Positions 1-10,955 of a stretch of DNA of 64,000 nt are shown in pieces. Both the position numbers and the translations under genes were made by a program. Source of the DNA: Corbicula japonica. Its lineage: Eukaryota > Mollusca > Bivalvia > Venerida > Cyrenidae. Below the pieces are notes generated by a model that saw nothing but the letters and a program-made list of their open reading frames with translations, made no database searches and was not told where the DNA came from. The stretch lies in contig JAZAYU010000038.1 in assembly GCA_038501625.1 (NCBI GenBank), positions 372,001-436,000 on the forward strand, read 5' to 3'. Numbering within the stretch: the stretch's first letter is position 1; each line of letters starts with the position of its first letter.

Positions 1-1511
1 GACACAGTTTAGTTATTTTATTTTATTTTTTATAGCTGTTGACGAACCCTCCCTGCCTTCTTAGTATGACTTAGAGATTAGGCGACCGAATCATGACAAC
101 TCATAAATTTATTGAAAGTGTCTTTCAAAAAAAAAAATGTTGAAGCTGTTGCAACAATTTCATACAGTGATAACAAGTCAATTAAAGAAGCAAAATATTC
201 AGTTTCAATAAAATACCTTGTGTAGAGTGAGAATTCAAGATCAATTAATGTCCTTGAAATTTAATAAATATAAATAATAACAGCCTGTTACAAGAGCGAA
301 ATCTACCAAATTTTACGTATATTAAGTTTAAAAAAAGTGTCCGTCCTGGGTATTGAACCCGGGGCCTCCGCTTGAGAGGCGAGAGTGTTAGCCACTACAC
401 TACAATGACCTTGTCATATGAACTTGAAATTAACAATCAGTATAAAAGGAACTAGAAAGGAACCAGTAAGAACTAGAAATATATACACTTCTCTTTCGTT
501 TTACACCGTGTATTGTATGCAAGTGACACCCAAGAATATTCCATATAATATTGTATTTAAGCCATCAATATTGACTTAACTGGTTACTTAAATCGTAAGT
601 ATGTTTTTCCTCCAATACAACACCCACGTACAACCAATCTAATTAATCTATTTGATTTTTCCGCTGCATAATACTAAAATCCCACTAGATACCTCTCCAG
701 CCTGCTAGATGCCCCTCTGGTGTAAATAGCTACCAATCGAAATACTTTATTTGATTTTCCCTCTGCATAATAAGAGAATACGAGTATTATTTACAACATT
801 TCATTGGTCGAAAAACTAGGTCAAAAGTGAGCTTAGACAGCTAACGCCGAAAAATAACAGCATTTGATTAAATTGTCAGTAAAGGCGGCGCATATTGTAC
901 ACTTGAGAATAAAACTCGATTAAACGTCTACATTTTACCTAAAAACATAGAGGTCCCCATAGATTTCAATAAAGTCAGTGAAAACTGTACTGTATAATAC
1001 TGTATAATGCTGTTTTTTTATAACCACGCTTGTTTGTTATCTAGTGAACAAACGTCGATAAAATAGCAGATAGATTCTGGGCAGAAGATCATAAAACTAA
1101 CATAAACTCAGGCATCTGATTAGCTGGAGAGTTTATTTTCATGCTTTCATTATTGAAAATCGAAAATGAATTTAATAAAAATATTCTGCACCACTTTCTT
1201 GTCATCTGATTGCGTCTTGAAAAAAATAAGCTTTTGACGTTTCGCAGACGGCAAACTTGTTTGAAATCTTCTTACCTTCATGAACATACGCATATAATCA
1301 AAGCATTGAAAGCATAAAATACCAGCGAAACATGTTTTTTCTTTCATTCTTGCGTCGACAAAAACAAGTTCCACGTGCTTCATACGCAGTGTCGGCTTTA
1401 AGAGTATTTCGCATGCAGACTTTGATCTGTCTGTATGGCTGAACAAAGTGACTAGAGTGAAAGCTTTTGATCATCGGACTCTGTGGATGAATTTGGTTCG
1501 GAGTTTCCTTA
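1..1511. other. Gene-free AT-rich stretch
   Basis: Apart from the tRNA-like sequence near 341-412 I see no gene here. The open frames are short and have no coding signature. A short piece near 1080-1130 resembles the hairpin-MITE family seen at 4260 and 54383 (shared words agatcataaaac and catctgatt). Confidence 0.5.
341..412 (-). pseudogene. tRNA-Glu(CTC)-like sequence, probably a tRNA pseudogene or SINE head
   Basis: On the minus strand there is an A-box-like tgtagtgtagtggctaac and a B-box-like gggttcaatacc. A seven-base anticodon loop reads CTCTCAA, which would give anticodon CTC. A run of seven T follows the 3' end, as at a pol III terminator. The acceptor arms pair at only about four of seven positions and the anticodon stem has a mismatch, so a working tRNA is unlikely. 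Confidence 0.45.
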
Positions 1512-1790
1512 GGAGCGGAGCATTAGCTCAGTGGTTAGCGCGTCTGCCTTTGAGACCAGGGATCGCTGGTTCGATCCCCCGCTACTCCAACTAAAATTAC
1601 TGTCTTTCGGAAGAGACGTAAAACCGAGGTCCAGTGTAGTGCTATACACCGGGCACTTAAAAGAACCAGGGACGATTCTGGAATTGGAGAGTCCTCTGTA
1701 TGTTGCACTATCCTCCAAAAACCACTCTTCTGAAGGCGTCGCTCATATGGGCTTCCGGTAGCGACGATAAATAAAACTAAAGAAAAAAAA
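1512..1790 (+). repeat. tRNA-derived SINE
   Basis: The head (1512-1590) has a pol III A box (tagctcagtggttagcg) and B box (ggttcgatccc). It is followed by a body containing gagacgtaaaaccgaggtcc and an A-rich tail near 1770-1788. This head-body-tail order is that of a tRNA-derived SINE. The body resembles ones I remember from molluscan SINEs (V-SINE/RUDI or MetaSINE types), but I cannot assign the superfamily without a search. No convincing target-site duplication is visible. Confidence 0.65.
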
Positions 1791-1800
1791 GTTTTTCCTC

Positions 1801-2209
1801 AAGTACGGCCATCGAACTTGTGAGTGTAACAGGGTAGTATGACAGTATTTTAAAACCGATTTTATTTCACCGAGACAACTTGTACTTGTTTGTCCATAAG
1901 AGAATTTGTTTGGACAAGTGTAACGTTGGTGCACTCTAGAGCCTGGTTTCGCCATCCCCAGTGGCAATATGTCTTTGGATGAGTTTATTGAGCATTTCAT
2001 TAGGGGTTTCTTGAAGTACGGCCATCGAAATTGTAAAGGAGTATAAAAAAGTTTGTATGACAGTATTTTAAAACCGATTTTATTTCACCGAGACAACTTG
2101 TACTTGTTTGTCCGTAAGAGAACACGTTGGGACAAGTGTAAAGTTGGTGCATTCTTGAGCCTGGTCTCGTTATCCCCAGTGGCAATATATCAGAATTCAG
2201 TAATGGCAT
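1801..2209 (+). repeat. Tandem duplication of a retroelement 3'UTR piece
   Basis: Two copies of a unit of about 210 bp lie head to tail (from about 1801 and about 2014). Each starts with aagtacggccatcgaa and carries the ttcaccgagacaacttgtacttg to ccccagtggcaatat core that recurs at many places in the window. The core is the middle of the 3'UTR of the dispersed retroelement whose best copy is at 25895-26783. Confidence 0.7.
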
Positions 2210-2394
2210 GACCTGACACAGCTATGGCCAGTTTCCTAGTGTCGTACATTGAAATCGTTAAAGTTTAAAAAAAATGAAGGTATTTTATTATCGACACATA
2301 TTAATGTAATACTATTTTCATATTATTTATATTATTTTCACAATGTAAACTGTATTGAAGTGATGAGAAATAAATGAAAAGGGAAGATTGAAAG

Positions 2395-2560
2395 CAACCG
2401 AACATGACAAATATGAAAATATTGCAGGCTCGGTTTGAAAATACATATTATTGCCCACGCCGCATAGGCCCAAAATCAGCAAAACTCAATATTTATACAA
2501 GTAAACAGTCCACTTAAGATCCATCCCAAACGGTAAAGTTGACCATAAACAGAACAATGA
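2395..2560 (+). repeat. Short dispersed repeat, also at 34500-34660
   Basis: The segment around tattgcccacgccgcata and catcccaaacg recurs in the same orientation near 34500-34660. A weaker relative lies at 58000-58150. No coding signal is seen. Confidence 0.45.
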
Positions 2561-2639
2561 GTTAAAGCTATTTTTAGGGTGCACAAATCTCACACTTGCC
2601 AGAAAACAAACCACAAACATGTAAATGATGTCTTGGTGA

Positions 2640-3505
2640 ATTAGCTTCACATGCTCTCTCTCTCTTTCTCTCTTCTTTTTCGCTTCGTGGGGAGGCTGTG
2701 TTTTGTGAGTGTGGCGATTCCTGATATGCATATTTCACTTTTTTTTATAATCACAGTAGTTTTGTCTGCGCTGTGTTGCGGCCAAAAAAACGTCTCCCGT
2801 ACTTTCAATCAATAATGTTATCGTTTCATCCCTCAGGGACTGATTGTACAGTCATTTTTCACACCCCTCCCCACTCACCCAAATAAACATGTTCTCTTTC
2901 CCTCTTCTTTTTCGCTGTGTGTGGAGGCTGTGTTTTGTGAATGTGGCGATTCCTGATATGCATATTTCACTATTTTTCAACCCACTTATCAACTCACAAC
3001 GTTGCCTGTTAAAGAACACACTCATGTAACCCATTATGTTTTAAATGTCAAAATGACTGTGACAGGGGTTTCAGAATTTATAATGGTTTATGGGGGTAAT
3101 CTTGTATAAGAAACTAGAAGGTCGATTGATTTCTTTCATCCCTGTCATCGTGTTTATACTGATTTGACTCCAGGTGATCTGGTCTCGGTAAGATTGAGTA
3201 CCCACCTCGTTGGCTTTGCAATGCTTTTAGCTTTTTATGTTTTATATGTATATGTGAATAAATTATGTTGTATATATGCCATATATATTTCACTATTTTC
3301 AACCCACCTATCAACTCACAACGTTGCCTGTTAAAGAACACACTCATGAAACCATTTTATAAATGTTAAAATGAAAGGAGTTTCAGAATTTATGAAGGTT
3401 TATGGGGGTAATAAGAAACTAGAAGGTCGATTAGTTTCTTTCATCCCTGTCATCGTGTTCTTACTGATTTGATTCCAGGTGATCTGGTCTCGGTAAGATT
3501 GAGTT
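2640..3505 (+). repeat. Cluster of retroelement 3' ends with a 323-bp tandem duplication
   Basis: Pieces at 2640-2750 and 2885-2970 carry the family's terminal sequence (cttctttttcgct, then ggcgattcctgatatgcat and atttcac plus a T run). From about 2966 a 323-bp unit repeats from about 3289. Each unit starts with the terminal ttcacta and runs into the upstream part of the family's 3'UTR (tttatgggggtaat, tttcatccctgtcatcgtgt). The second unit is split by the MITE at 3506-3918 and resumes at 3919. Confidence 0.65.
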
Positions 3506-3918
3506 CACTACTGTCAACGTTTAATGTTACAAAATTTGCGTCTATCGTGCGTCCGTCTATCGTGTATCTTCCGTCCGTCTAACGTGTATCGTGCGTCCGT
3601 CTAACGTGTATCGTGCGTCCGTATATCGTTTATCGTGCGTCGTGCGTCTTTTAGTTTTACCGCCTAACGTGAAAAATTTCTCGCATATGCATATTCGTAT
3701 TATTTAATTTCAACCATTCAATTGTAATTTTGATAGCATTTTCAAATTTTTAGAAATCTCGTACACAAATTATATGAATCGGCAGTATCTTTTATAGTGC
3801 TTCTATCGTGAATAGTGCGTCCGTCTATCGTGTATCGTGCGTCCGTCTATCGTGTATCGTGCGTCCGTATACCGTGTATCGTGCGTTTCGTTTGTAAACT
3901 TAAACGTTCACAGTACTG
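3506..3918 (+). mobile_element. TIR MITE with an internal cgtccgtctatcgtgtatcgtg minisatellite, copy A
   Basis: The ends are inverted repeats: cactactgtcaacgttta at the left and taaacgttcacagtactg at the right. Inside, both subterminal parts are arrays of a roughly 20-base word (cgtccgtctatcgtgtatcg and variants), separated by about 145 bp of unique sequence. It sits in a retroelement 3'UTR whose uninterrupted form reads ttgagta-cccacc, so it went into a TA dinucleotide; the left TA is now TT. A second copy is at 49135-49553. Confidence 0.75.
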
Positions 3919-4165
3919 TACCCACCCATTTGGCTTTGCAATGCTATTAGCTTCTTATGTTTTATATGTTTGCGTGCTTTTAAATGCAACATTGTTGAGC
4001 TGATGGGTGAGTTAGAGTCATTTCACCAAGACAACTTGTACTTGTGTGTTAATATGAGAACCTGTGTGAGGTTGGTGCACCCTAGAACCTGGTTTAAGCC
4101 CCCAGTGGCAAACAACTTTGCCGCTGAACGTTCAACAGCGGTAACAATCTTTATTAAAGAGTGAA
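3919..4165 (+). repeat. Retroelement 3'UTR, continuation beyond the MITE
   Basis: This picks up at acccacccatttggctttgc and runs through the ttcaccaagacaacttgtac and cctggtttaagcccccagtg blocks. It is the same copy as the one ending at 3505. Confidence 0.7.
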
Positions 4166-4259
4166 TATATGTTTTCCAGAAAAATAGAAATGACTGATAA
4201 TTTTCTATTCTCTTTAAAATTGTCATATTTCTAAGAAAGTGTCGATATTGTATTTCAGG

Positions 4260-4492
4260 GCCCAAGATCATAAACCTAAAATTGGAGACCAGTCTCAAAT
4301 CTCAAGCATCTGGTTGGCTGAAAAGGCGACCATTCGTCGCCATTTAAGTCAACCAGATGCTTGAGATTTGAGACTGTGGGCATACACTTGTCATCTTAAC
4401 ATCAAATGAATTTTATCAGTGATGGCTGAAATGGCGACCATTCCTGTTGGGATTTGAGATTGGTCTCCAATTTTCGTTTTATGATCTTGGGC
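4260..4492. mobile_element. Hairpin MITE
   Basis: The outer inverted repeats are gcccaagatcataaa and its complement tttatgatcttgggc. Inside, tctcaaatctcaagcatctg pairs with cagatgcttgagatttgaga, so the element folds into a long hairpin. The same family occurs at 54383-54518. Decayed copies lie in intron 1 of gene copy 1 (about 6491-6570) and copy 4 (about 61524-61585). Confidence 0.7.
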
Positions 4493-5570
4493 ACTGGGCT
4501 TGTCATCTTCCTTCATCATAATGGATGTTATCCGTCATTACCTACACATGTTGGGGCGATAAAATATATTTGAACCACGAAGTACTGTGTTTTTATTGGA
4601 CCTTTACAAACATCAGAAAACCCAGCAGTAATACATGTCCTTTGAACAAACGATTATTTGTTTTCATTTCTGATTAATATTTCATGAGATATTTTATATT
4701 AAGGATTTTGTACGTTTAAGATTCCAACTGAAAATGGACGACTCGTGATCATAAGAATGTAAAAATGTTTTTTCTGGTTGCCTAGCACTAACAAATCGAC
4801 TACTAATAGGCTGAGACATCCGCGGACAGTGCAGTTCTGGGCTTCGAAGAGCACGCAATGCTTATGTGTTAAGAAATGTTATACTGAGCTTGAAATAAGA
4901 CTGGAAATCTGCAACATTTGAAACTATTCTGATTAAAATTTAAGCATTTTGTTTATTAATCAGAATGACGGTAACTAGTGCATTAAGACAATATACAACA
5001 CGTTCAATTTGTTAGTAAAGGGTGTTGGTAGTGACGCATTTCCATTGCTGCCCATGAATCAAACCGAGTCGGCAATAGTTTCATATTAATTTTGCCATAT
5101 TCAGTGGCTTTCAAAGTTCCGTTTTTTATCTCTTATGTTTAGGTCAGTATGCGTCAATGTAATATACATTTCGTTACATTTAACATGCTTTTCTATATGT
5201 TTAGCAGTATTAATCCAGGACAATCTAAGATCATGGGTCGGTCGAAGTACATTTAGAGTTTTTGGAATTGAATAGTCAAATATAGTTTTTATTGACAATA
5301 GATAAAGTTACTTTTAGTTATAGTTGTCATGTAAGGACCTTATGGGTGATCATTGTGCAACCTTTACTGCGGATCTGTTTTATATTGCTACCATAAAATA
5401 TATAGATCTTTAAAGGATTTATTTTTCACTTGTAATTCTAAAACTGGTAGCTTTGTTAAAGATTTTGATGAACACAATATGACTTATTGCAGGTAGGCAG
5501 TTTAATCAAGTGTATCGGTATCAAGTAAGAACAACTTTTTGAAAGTTGTGTCGCCAATAATTTTACTCTA
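4493..5570. other. Gene-free stretch
   Basis: No gene or clear repeat structure is visible. The 65-codon minus-strand frame at 5101-5298 has no coding features I recognise. Confidence 0.4.
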
Positions 5571-6076
5571 AAGAACAATTATTGCTATTTGAAATCACCA
5601 ACCATGATATGGCATTTCCTTACCCGAGTTAAAAAAGCTATTTTCAAATTGCAGAAATTACTTCAACAACATTTATCACAAATCTCCATAACACTCGTCT
5701 GCTAAAATTGTCTCAGATTTCTTAAAGACCATCTACACATCCTGCTTGATCATATGTGCAAGTTTGAAAGAAATCTGCCGTGCAGTAAATGAGGAGTTGA
5801 TGCTACAAGATTTGGGAGACGAACGGGTGGACGAATGAACAGACAGACGGACGGACGAGTGCAACTCTATATGCCTCCCAATTTTTGGGGGGCATAACAA
5901 ATAACTGTTTCATGATAGTACCTTCCAACAACGTATCATGTCTCGTAGTATATTGTCTATATTTCCTGCATACTCATAGGATTACTCAATATTATTTAAA
6001 TACAATTACGTAATTGCTATTAATTTCTTTTATTTTCAGAACTTATTCCATATACGTATCATAGAGCTTTTTCACG
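5571..6076 (+). promoter_or_regulatory. 5' flank of gene copy 1, shared with copy 4
   Basis: This flank matches 60620-61102 upstream of copy 4, including attgctatttgaaatcacca, the acggacggacgagtgcaact block and a ctcccaattttt/ggggggcataac inverted word. Near 5905-5945 lies one unit of the taccttccaa motif found upstream of all four copies. Near 5945-5980 is a box (gtagtatattgtctatattt) also conserved in all four. A splice acceptor (ttcttttattttcag) ends near 6040, so the ATG exon probably follows a noncoding 5' exon. Confidence 0.5.
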
Positions 6077-6584
6077 ATGAAGCTGTTGCTATTTCTTCTA
6101 CTTTTTGCTCGTTCAAATGCAGATCATTAAAACAATACTCGACTTTCGGAGCAGATGTCCGCTTTCCTCACAAAGCTCTGCCCAAAATCAAACATATGCA
6201 GAGTTAATGATTCGTTAATAGATAAAGGATACGGTCCGGAATCCATGTTCAGATCTTGCTGTACAGGTAAATAACACAATTTCATGGATAAGGCTCTAAC
6301 TCAAAGTTTTTGGACCTACTTTAACGTAAAATTGAATGCACAAAGTAGAAGAGTTTTTTTCTGCAAATGCTGAGTACATGTAGTTTATTTGCCTAGATTG
6401 ATTAATGAAACTGAAATGTAATCTTCCAGTTATACTTACAATTATGTAATTATGCTACATATCACTGAGCTAAGTGTTGCCAATATATACCAGGACCAAA
6501 GATCATAAAACTAAATCAGGATACCAGTCTTAAATTTTTGTTTGCTGATCTTTGGCCTAGGACATCACGAATAATTGGTTTCGT

Positions 6585-6665
6585 CGTCGGAATTGCAGGG
6601 CTAGACGCTGCCGCCGTGACGGTGCGGATTCTCTCCCAGGTAGAGGCAGAATCATTTATGTTATA
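6585..6665 (+). repeat. tRNA-like repeat at the exon 2 deletion junction of copy 1
   Basis: The sequence around ctagacgctgccgccgtgac and ggtgcggattctctccca recurs near 40346-40420 upstream of copy 3. It has a B-box-like end. It sits between sequence matching copy 4 intron 1 (to about 6570) and sequence matching the intron before exon 3 of copy 2 (from about 6690). Confidence 0.4.
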
Positions 6666-8393
6666 CTAATCCACAGGCTAATATAAACCGCAGATTAAAT
6701 TTCAATCACATGAACCTTCTGCAGTTCACAGTTATAAAGTAAGTTAACGCAATGCATTTTCGTTAATACCGCAATATTTTCAAATCATATAAAGCAAAAC
6801 AACATATATCATCGCTTAAGCCATTGACGCTCAAAAACAGATCGTTGATAAAAAACTCGCTGAAACGTTGGTTTAATTTTTTTTAATTTGTGTTGTAAAT
6901 ATGTGAGAACTGTTGTGAGAACTTGTTTTTAAGAACTGTATTCAATTATATTGTTCATCTGTTTCAGCATGAGTGTAGACCTGTACTGTGTTCATCCGGG
7001 AAGATCAGAAACGCGATGGGAGATTGTATATTTCCTACAAAAATTTGGTATCGGCAATATTATACAGTAGCTCTTGAACTCATCAGTGAGCGAGAAATTG
7101 ACATGGAAAATGAACAGAAACATGTTCTTGATAGAGACGTTTTGTACTTGTCGAGTGATTTATATTATTTAAAAAGCTGGTCTGTTTTCCAATTGTTTTA
7201 TAAAACCAAGACACGACTCGAAAATGATACAACAACACACACATTAGTAGTCTTCGTGACACAGTATTTTGCAGCAGCCAATCCGGTATCTATAATGAAC
7301 AACATCTCCATGCTAATGAAAACAAAATGGTTTCTGAAATACAAAAACGAAACACTTCTACTCGATCCATCGCCGTTTAAACATAAAGTTCTCAGGTCTG
7401 TTGATGGCTCGCTTTGTTGAACCGAAATTTTCACACAAACGAAAACGTCACACGTGTGAAAATTTCGTACGAGTTCTTCACATACGTGTGAAAATTTCGT
7501 ACGAAAATGGCCAAAAATGTGCTGTGAAAATTTCGAGGCCTATTTTCTAACCACAACTAGGTATCAACGAATTTTTCACATAATTATGTGACACATTCCT
7601 ACGTCTTGCACGCATGACTATGTTGTGAAGTTAAATCCTGAAAACTATAATAATTATTATTACTGTTAGCTCTAATGGATTTACACGATTTCTCAGCTCT
7701 TGAAAATATCTCTAGCTCCTCGGTATCGTGCATTTTTGATGCATGGAATCGCTCCTTTGCTCGGGAAAGCATAATTTAAACAAGATGCAACAATAATGGA
7801 CCTATAAGTCGTATTGCATTATATAGGAAGTCAGTATAGATATTTTCCTAGTTCAATCATAGGTAGATGCAATATAATTTTATAAAATGAGAACTTGTAA
7901 GAATGTAATCTTGACGTAGTCTTAATTTTCGTCAAGCAAACGTCACGCGACGAATCGCAATGTTGCGTGTTGTATCGTAAAGTGACGATGTTTAAGCAAG
8001 ATCGTATCGCGTTATTACATGTCGTGCGCTGGGCGACGCAAGGCAATGCGATACGACATTGCGACATTTTCCGAATTTCGTATCGGATTTTCATGCGCTG
8101 GTTCCGTCTATTTGTGATTTGTAAAACTAACATGTCTTTTAATTATCTGTGTTTCAAATTAATCTTTAGCTCTGCTGTTTCGGAGAAAAAGTCGAGGTTT
8201 CGTCATAGACCCCTCGTTGTCGTCGTCTTTGTCGTGCAAAAACTTTGACATTTTCCACTATCTCTGGTGTTATCTCATGTATCATTTTCAAACTTGGAAC
8301 ACTTCCTGAATTTGTTAGACAATTGACCTAACTCTATCATGGTTATTCTCTGAATTATGCCCCTTTTATCTTAGAACATTCTTTAAAAGGTGC

Positions 8394-8660
8394 AATATAA
8401 AGGTTAATATTTTTACGTGTAACGTGTACGTGTAAAGATTTCAACAATAATTCAATAAGCGCTAAGCAACGCATCGTTGAACAATCCCGATAACTGCACG
8501 TCACAAGAAGGGTTTCAAATTTGCAATTTCACAAGTAAAATAGCGATTTTGCTACTTGTTGAAAACCAATAACGTGTGGTTATAGCGAGCGTCATTGCAA
8601 CGTGGGAAAATGCTACAAGTACACGTACATGTTACACGTAAAAATCTTAACCTTTATATT
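8394..8660. mobile_element. Nested 267-bp MITE
   Basis: Inverted repeats of about 41 bp with few mismatches bound it: aatataaaggttaatatttt at the left and its mirror ending aaccttttatatt-like at 8660. It lies inside the 7416-9708 element, between two related segments that each hold aacttggaacac and atgccccttttt-like words. Confidence 0.65.
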
Positions 8661-8844
8661 ATCTCTGCTATTACTCGATGCATTGCCTCAAAACTTGGAA
8701 CACGCCTTAATGATGACAACATGCAATTGTGTGGAAAGTTACATACATAACTCCATCATGATTATTGAATTTTGCCCCTTTTTAGCTCTACAATTCTAAG
8801 AATATAAAGAGCTGTTACAGTCACCCGTGCGTCGGCACACGCGT

Positions 8845-9225
8845 CCGGTTAAAGTTTTGGGATGAAGTTATATCTCAGAAACTACTTAAACTATTTAATT
8901 AATGAAAGTCGCACGTGGCTTCGGGCCCCATACCTTTTGGTTGGATTTTAACAGAATTATGCACCGTTATGTAAAACTTAACCTAGGTTAAAGTTTTTGG
9001 AATTAAGTCAAATCTCTGAAACTATTGATTCAGAAGAAATTCAATTGAAAGTTCACACATGGCTCCTTGGTCATTATGTAAGATTACTTATTAAGTCCTA
9101 AAACTTTTGGTTGGATTTTAACAGAATTATTCCCCTTAATGTACTCAGTAAAATCTTAAACCTAGGTTTTAAAGTTTTTGGAATGAAGTCATATCTCTGA
9201 AACTGCTAAAGATTCATACATGACT
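8845..9225. repeat. Three diverged tandem units inside the transposon
   Basis: The phrase gttaaagtttttggaat-aagtcatatctctgaaact appears three times about 130-180 bp apart, with variation. In between, cttttggttggattttaaca appears twice. Confidence 0.55.
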
Positions 9226-9330
9226 TCTTTATCACAAAACATAAATACATGTAATTTATTACGATCACCAGTTCGTTGACGTCAGCGTTGACTAACGTTA
9301 ATGAAATAGTCAAATAACTTCGAAATTATC

Positions 9331-9490
9331 AGGCAGCGGGCACTGCCGACGGTGGTGTTTGTACATTCTACTCTAGGCAGCGTGCACTGTCGCCCTTGGT
9401 GCTCGTTCCTTCTACTCTTGGCAGCGTGCACTGCCGCAGGTGATGTTCGTACATTCTTCTTTTTGCAGCGTGCACTGCCGCCGGTAGTAC
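9331..9490. repeat. 44-bp minisatellite, four units
   Basis: Units start ggcagcgtgcactgccgc and continue through ttcgtacattctactct. Starts are near 9331, 9375, 9419 and 9463. They lie near the right end of the 7416-9708 transposon and are GC-richer than their surroundings. Confidence 0.75.
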
Positions 9491-10326
9491 TTGACCTCGC
9501 GTTCCTCCCATAACAAGGGACTCGTCATGACGCTATCGTATTTTCATTGTTTGGGCTATAAGAGGAAACTCAGATTCATTACTGAATCAAAACATCCTGA
9601 AGAAATTCTCATGATACGCAAAAAGGTCCTAGTGATTTTCATTGTGCGGGTGCGTGCGTGTTTTTCACACGTGTGACAAATTCGTTTGTGTGAAAATTTC
9701 GGTTCAACATCGCTTTACAGTACTGATAAATGGCTTAATATGGGATTTATGGTAACCAAACTTTATTTCTGTGAGCAAATAGAGCTAGTTAGCGAAGAAT
9801 ATATGCTGAGCGCCGATCAATCCATTCTTTATAACAAGATCAGTCATCAGAATCTTTTTGATGGTGAATTTTCTATCATGTCTGGCAGCTCAGAGGGTTC
9901 TGTGAGGATTTGTTATGAAAACTCGGGTTTTGTGGAAACAAATGCTGCGATCTGTGCGAGCGCAAAATCAAAATTGATTGCAGCTCTTGTTGTGTTAGTT
10001 TTGGTAAGTTGGGCAACATGACGTGGATCAACTAAGATCCAACACATGTGCGTTGGGTTGTTGGGCAATACGCAGGTCATCGTCTACGCTTTAACATCTT
10101 GTTTTTGCAATTCCTGGATAAAATTATTATTTTGATGATGTCAAAATTCCACGGTGTTGAAAATCAATGTCAAATACATATACTAGAAGTTTCGTGAACT
10201 CGAGTACAGGCATTGTGTTGGTCAGAGTTCTTGATATCGATTGTATAAAATTCAATTTAAATTGTTGAATTCTGGGATTGATTAGTTGTATATAAAATAT
10301 ACGAATGTGATATGTATTGATAATAC

Positions 10327-10332
10327 AATAAA
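10327..10332 (+). terminator. PolyA signal AATAAA, copy 1
   Basis: AATAAA followed by ttgttctaaaagcgta sits about 300 bp after the stop. The same context occurs after copy 2 at 28400-28405. Confidence 0.5.
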
Positions 10333-10382
10333 TTGTTCTAAAAGCGTAGCTAAAATAATTGTTATTTGCATTTTGCTGTGTC

Positions 10383-10955
10383 TGCTAGGTGTGACAATTC
10401 CTGATACACATATTTCACTTTATTTTTGAAACTAGGGAAGCGAAACAGTTGTTTGCCAAACAATTATAAGTGGAATAGTTCACCTCCACCCTTCAACTGA
10501 TACATAAATAACGCCACATTGGTGTGTTTATATTGTCTAGTCCTTCTGATAAACTCTTAGGCTAATATTCGTTCATTGTTTGTGATGTCCTTTTTAAAGT
10601 TGAACATTTTATTAACCATGTACTTATTCTTATTGGAGGCTGATTCAAGGCGTGCATACATAAAAAATATACAAGTCCATCAAGGTAATCATGTTATATC
10701 TCAACTTTTGAAGTCACTTCAATCATAATCATAGTTTACTTACAGAAGAAAATATTCACTTATTAGTGGAAATGTCTGTAATTATGAAGGCGGCTATACT
10801 AAAGGCTTTTACTTTCAAGTAAGATCAAATGCGTTAATTCTATCTGAAGGCGAATATCTTACAGCCCATAAACACATGCTCTCTTTTCCTCTCTTCTTTT
10901 TCGCTTCGTGGGTAGATGTGTTTTGTGAGTGTAGCGATTTCTGATATGCATATTT
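10383..10955 (+). repeat. Two retroelement 3' ends
   Basis: At 10383-10425 the terminal words (acaattcctgatacacat, atttcact) occur in the 3' flank of copy 1. The same insertion is at the same relative place after copy 2 (28465-28500), so it predates their split. A second 3' end is at 10870-10955. Confidence 0.6.

Larger units (their letters stand above)
7416..9708. mobile_element. 2.3-kb TIR DNA transposon inserted in exon 3 of copy 1
   Basis: The terminal inverted repeats are about 47 bp, starting gttgaaccgaaattttcaca at the left and mirrored at 9662-9708. Flanking octamers ctcgcttt (7408-7415) and atcgcttt (9709-9716) match at 7 of 8 positions, so the target-site duplication is 8 bp, as in hAT- or P-type elements. 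I find no transposase; the open frames inside (100 and 93 codons) overlap on opposite strands over a partly palindromic region. The element carries a nested MITE and two kinds of tandem repeat, so it is non-autonomous. Confidence 0.85.
6077..10021 (+). pseudogene. Gene copy 1: GPCR-ectodomain-like Cys-rich protein, dead
   Basis: Exon 1 (6077-6266) reads MKLLLFLLLFARSNADH and then stops at TAA 6128-6130. The closest copy has TAT (Tyr) there. After the stop the frame stays close to copy 4 up to the donor at 6267. Exon 2 is missing: only 701 bp separate exon 1 from the exon 3 acceptor (ttcag, exon 3 from 6968). Exon 3 runs to 7415, is split by a 2.3-kb transposon (7416-9708), and resumes to the stop at 10019-10021. 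Across the insertion the frame would be in phase, but about 25 codons present in copy 2 are missing there. The tail still ends in a hydrophobic segment and SWAT-stop. It keeps the paralogues' 3' flank and a polyA signal. I am sure it is a relative of copy 2 and that it cannot make the full protein. Confidence 0.9.

Noticed and set aside
341..412. A functional tRNA-Glu gene
   Set aside because: The acceptor stem pairs at only about four of seven positions, and the same kind of sequence heads SINEs.
3535..3895. CRISPR-like array of short repeats
   Set aside because: The units are contiguous and vary, with no spacers, and they lie inside a TIR-bounded MITE in eukaryotic DNA.
7831..8248. Overlapping 100- and 93-codon frames as a transposase
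   Set aside because: They lie on opposite strands of a partly palindromic stretch and show no DDE or zinc-finger motif.
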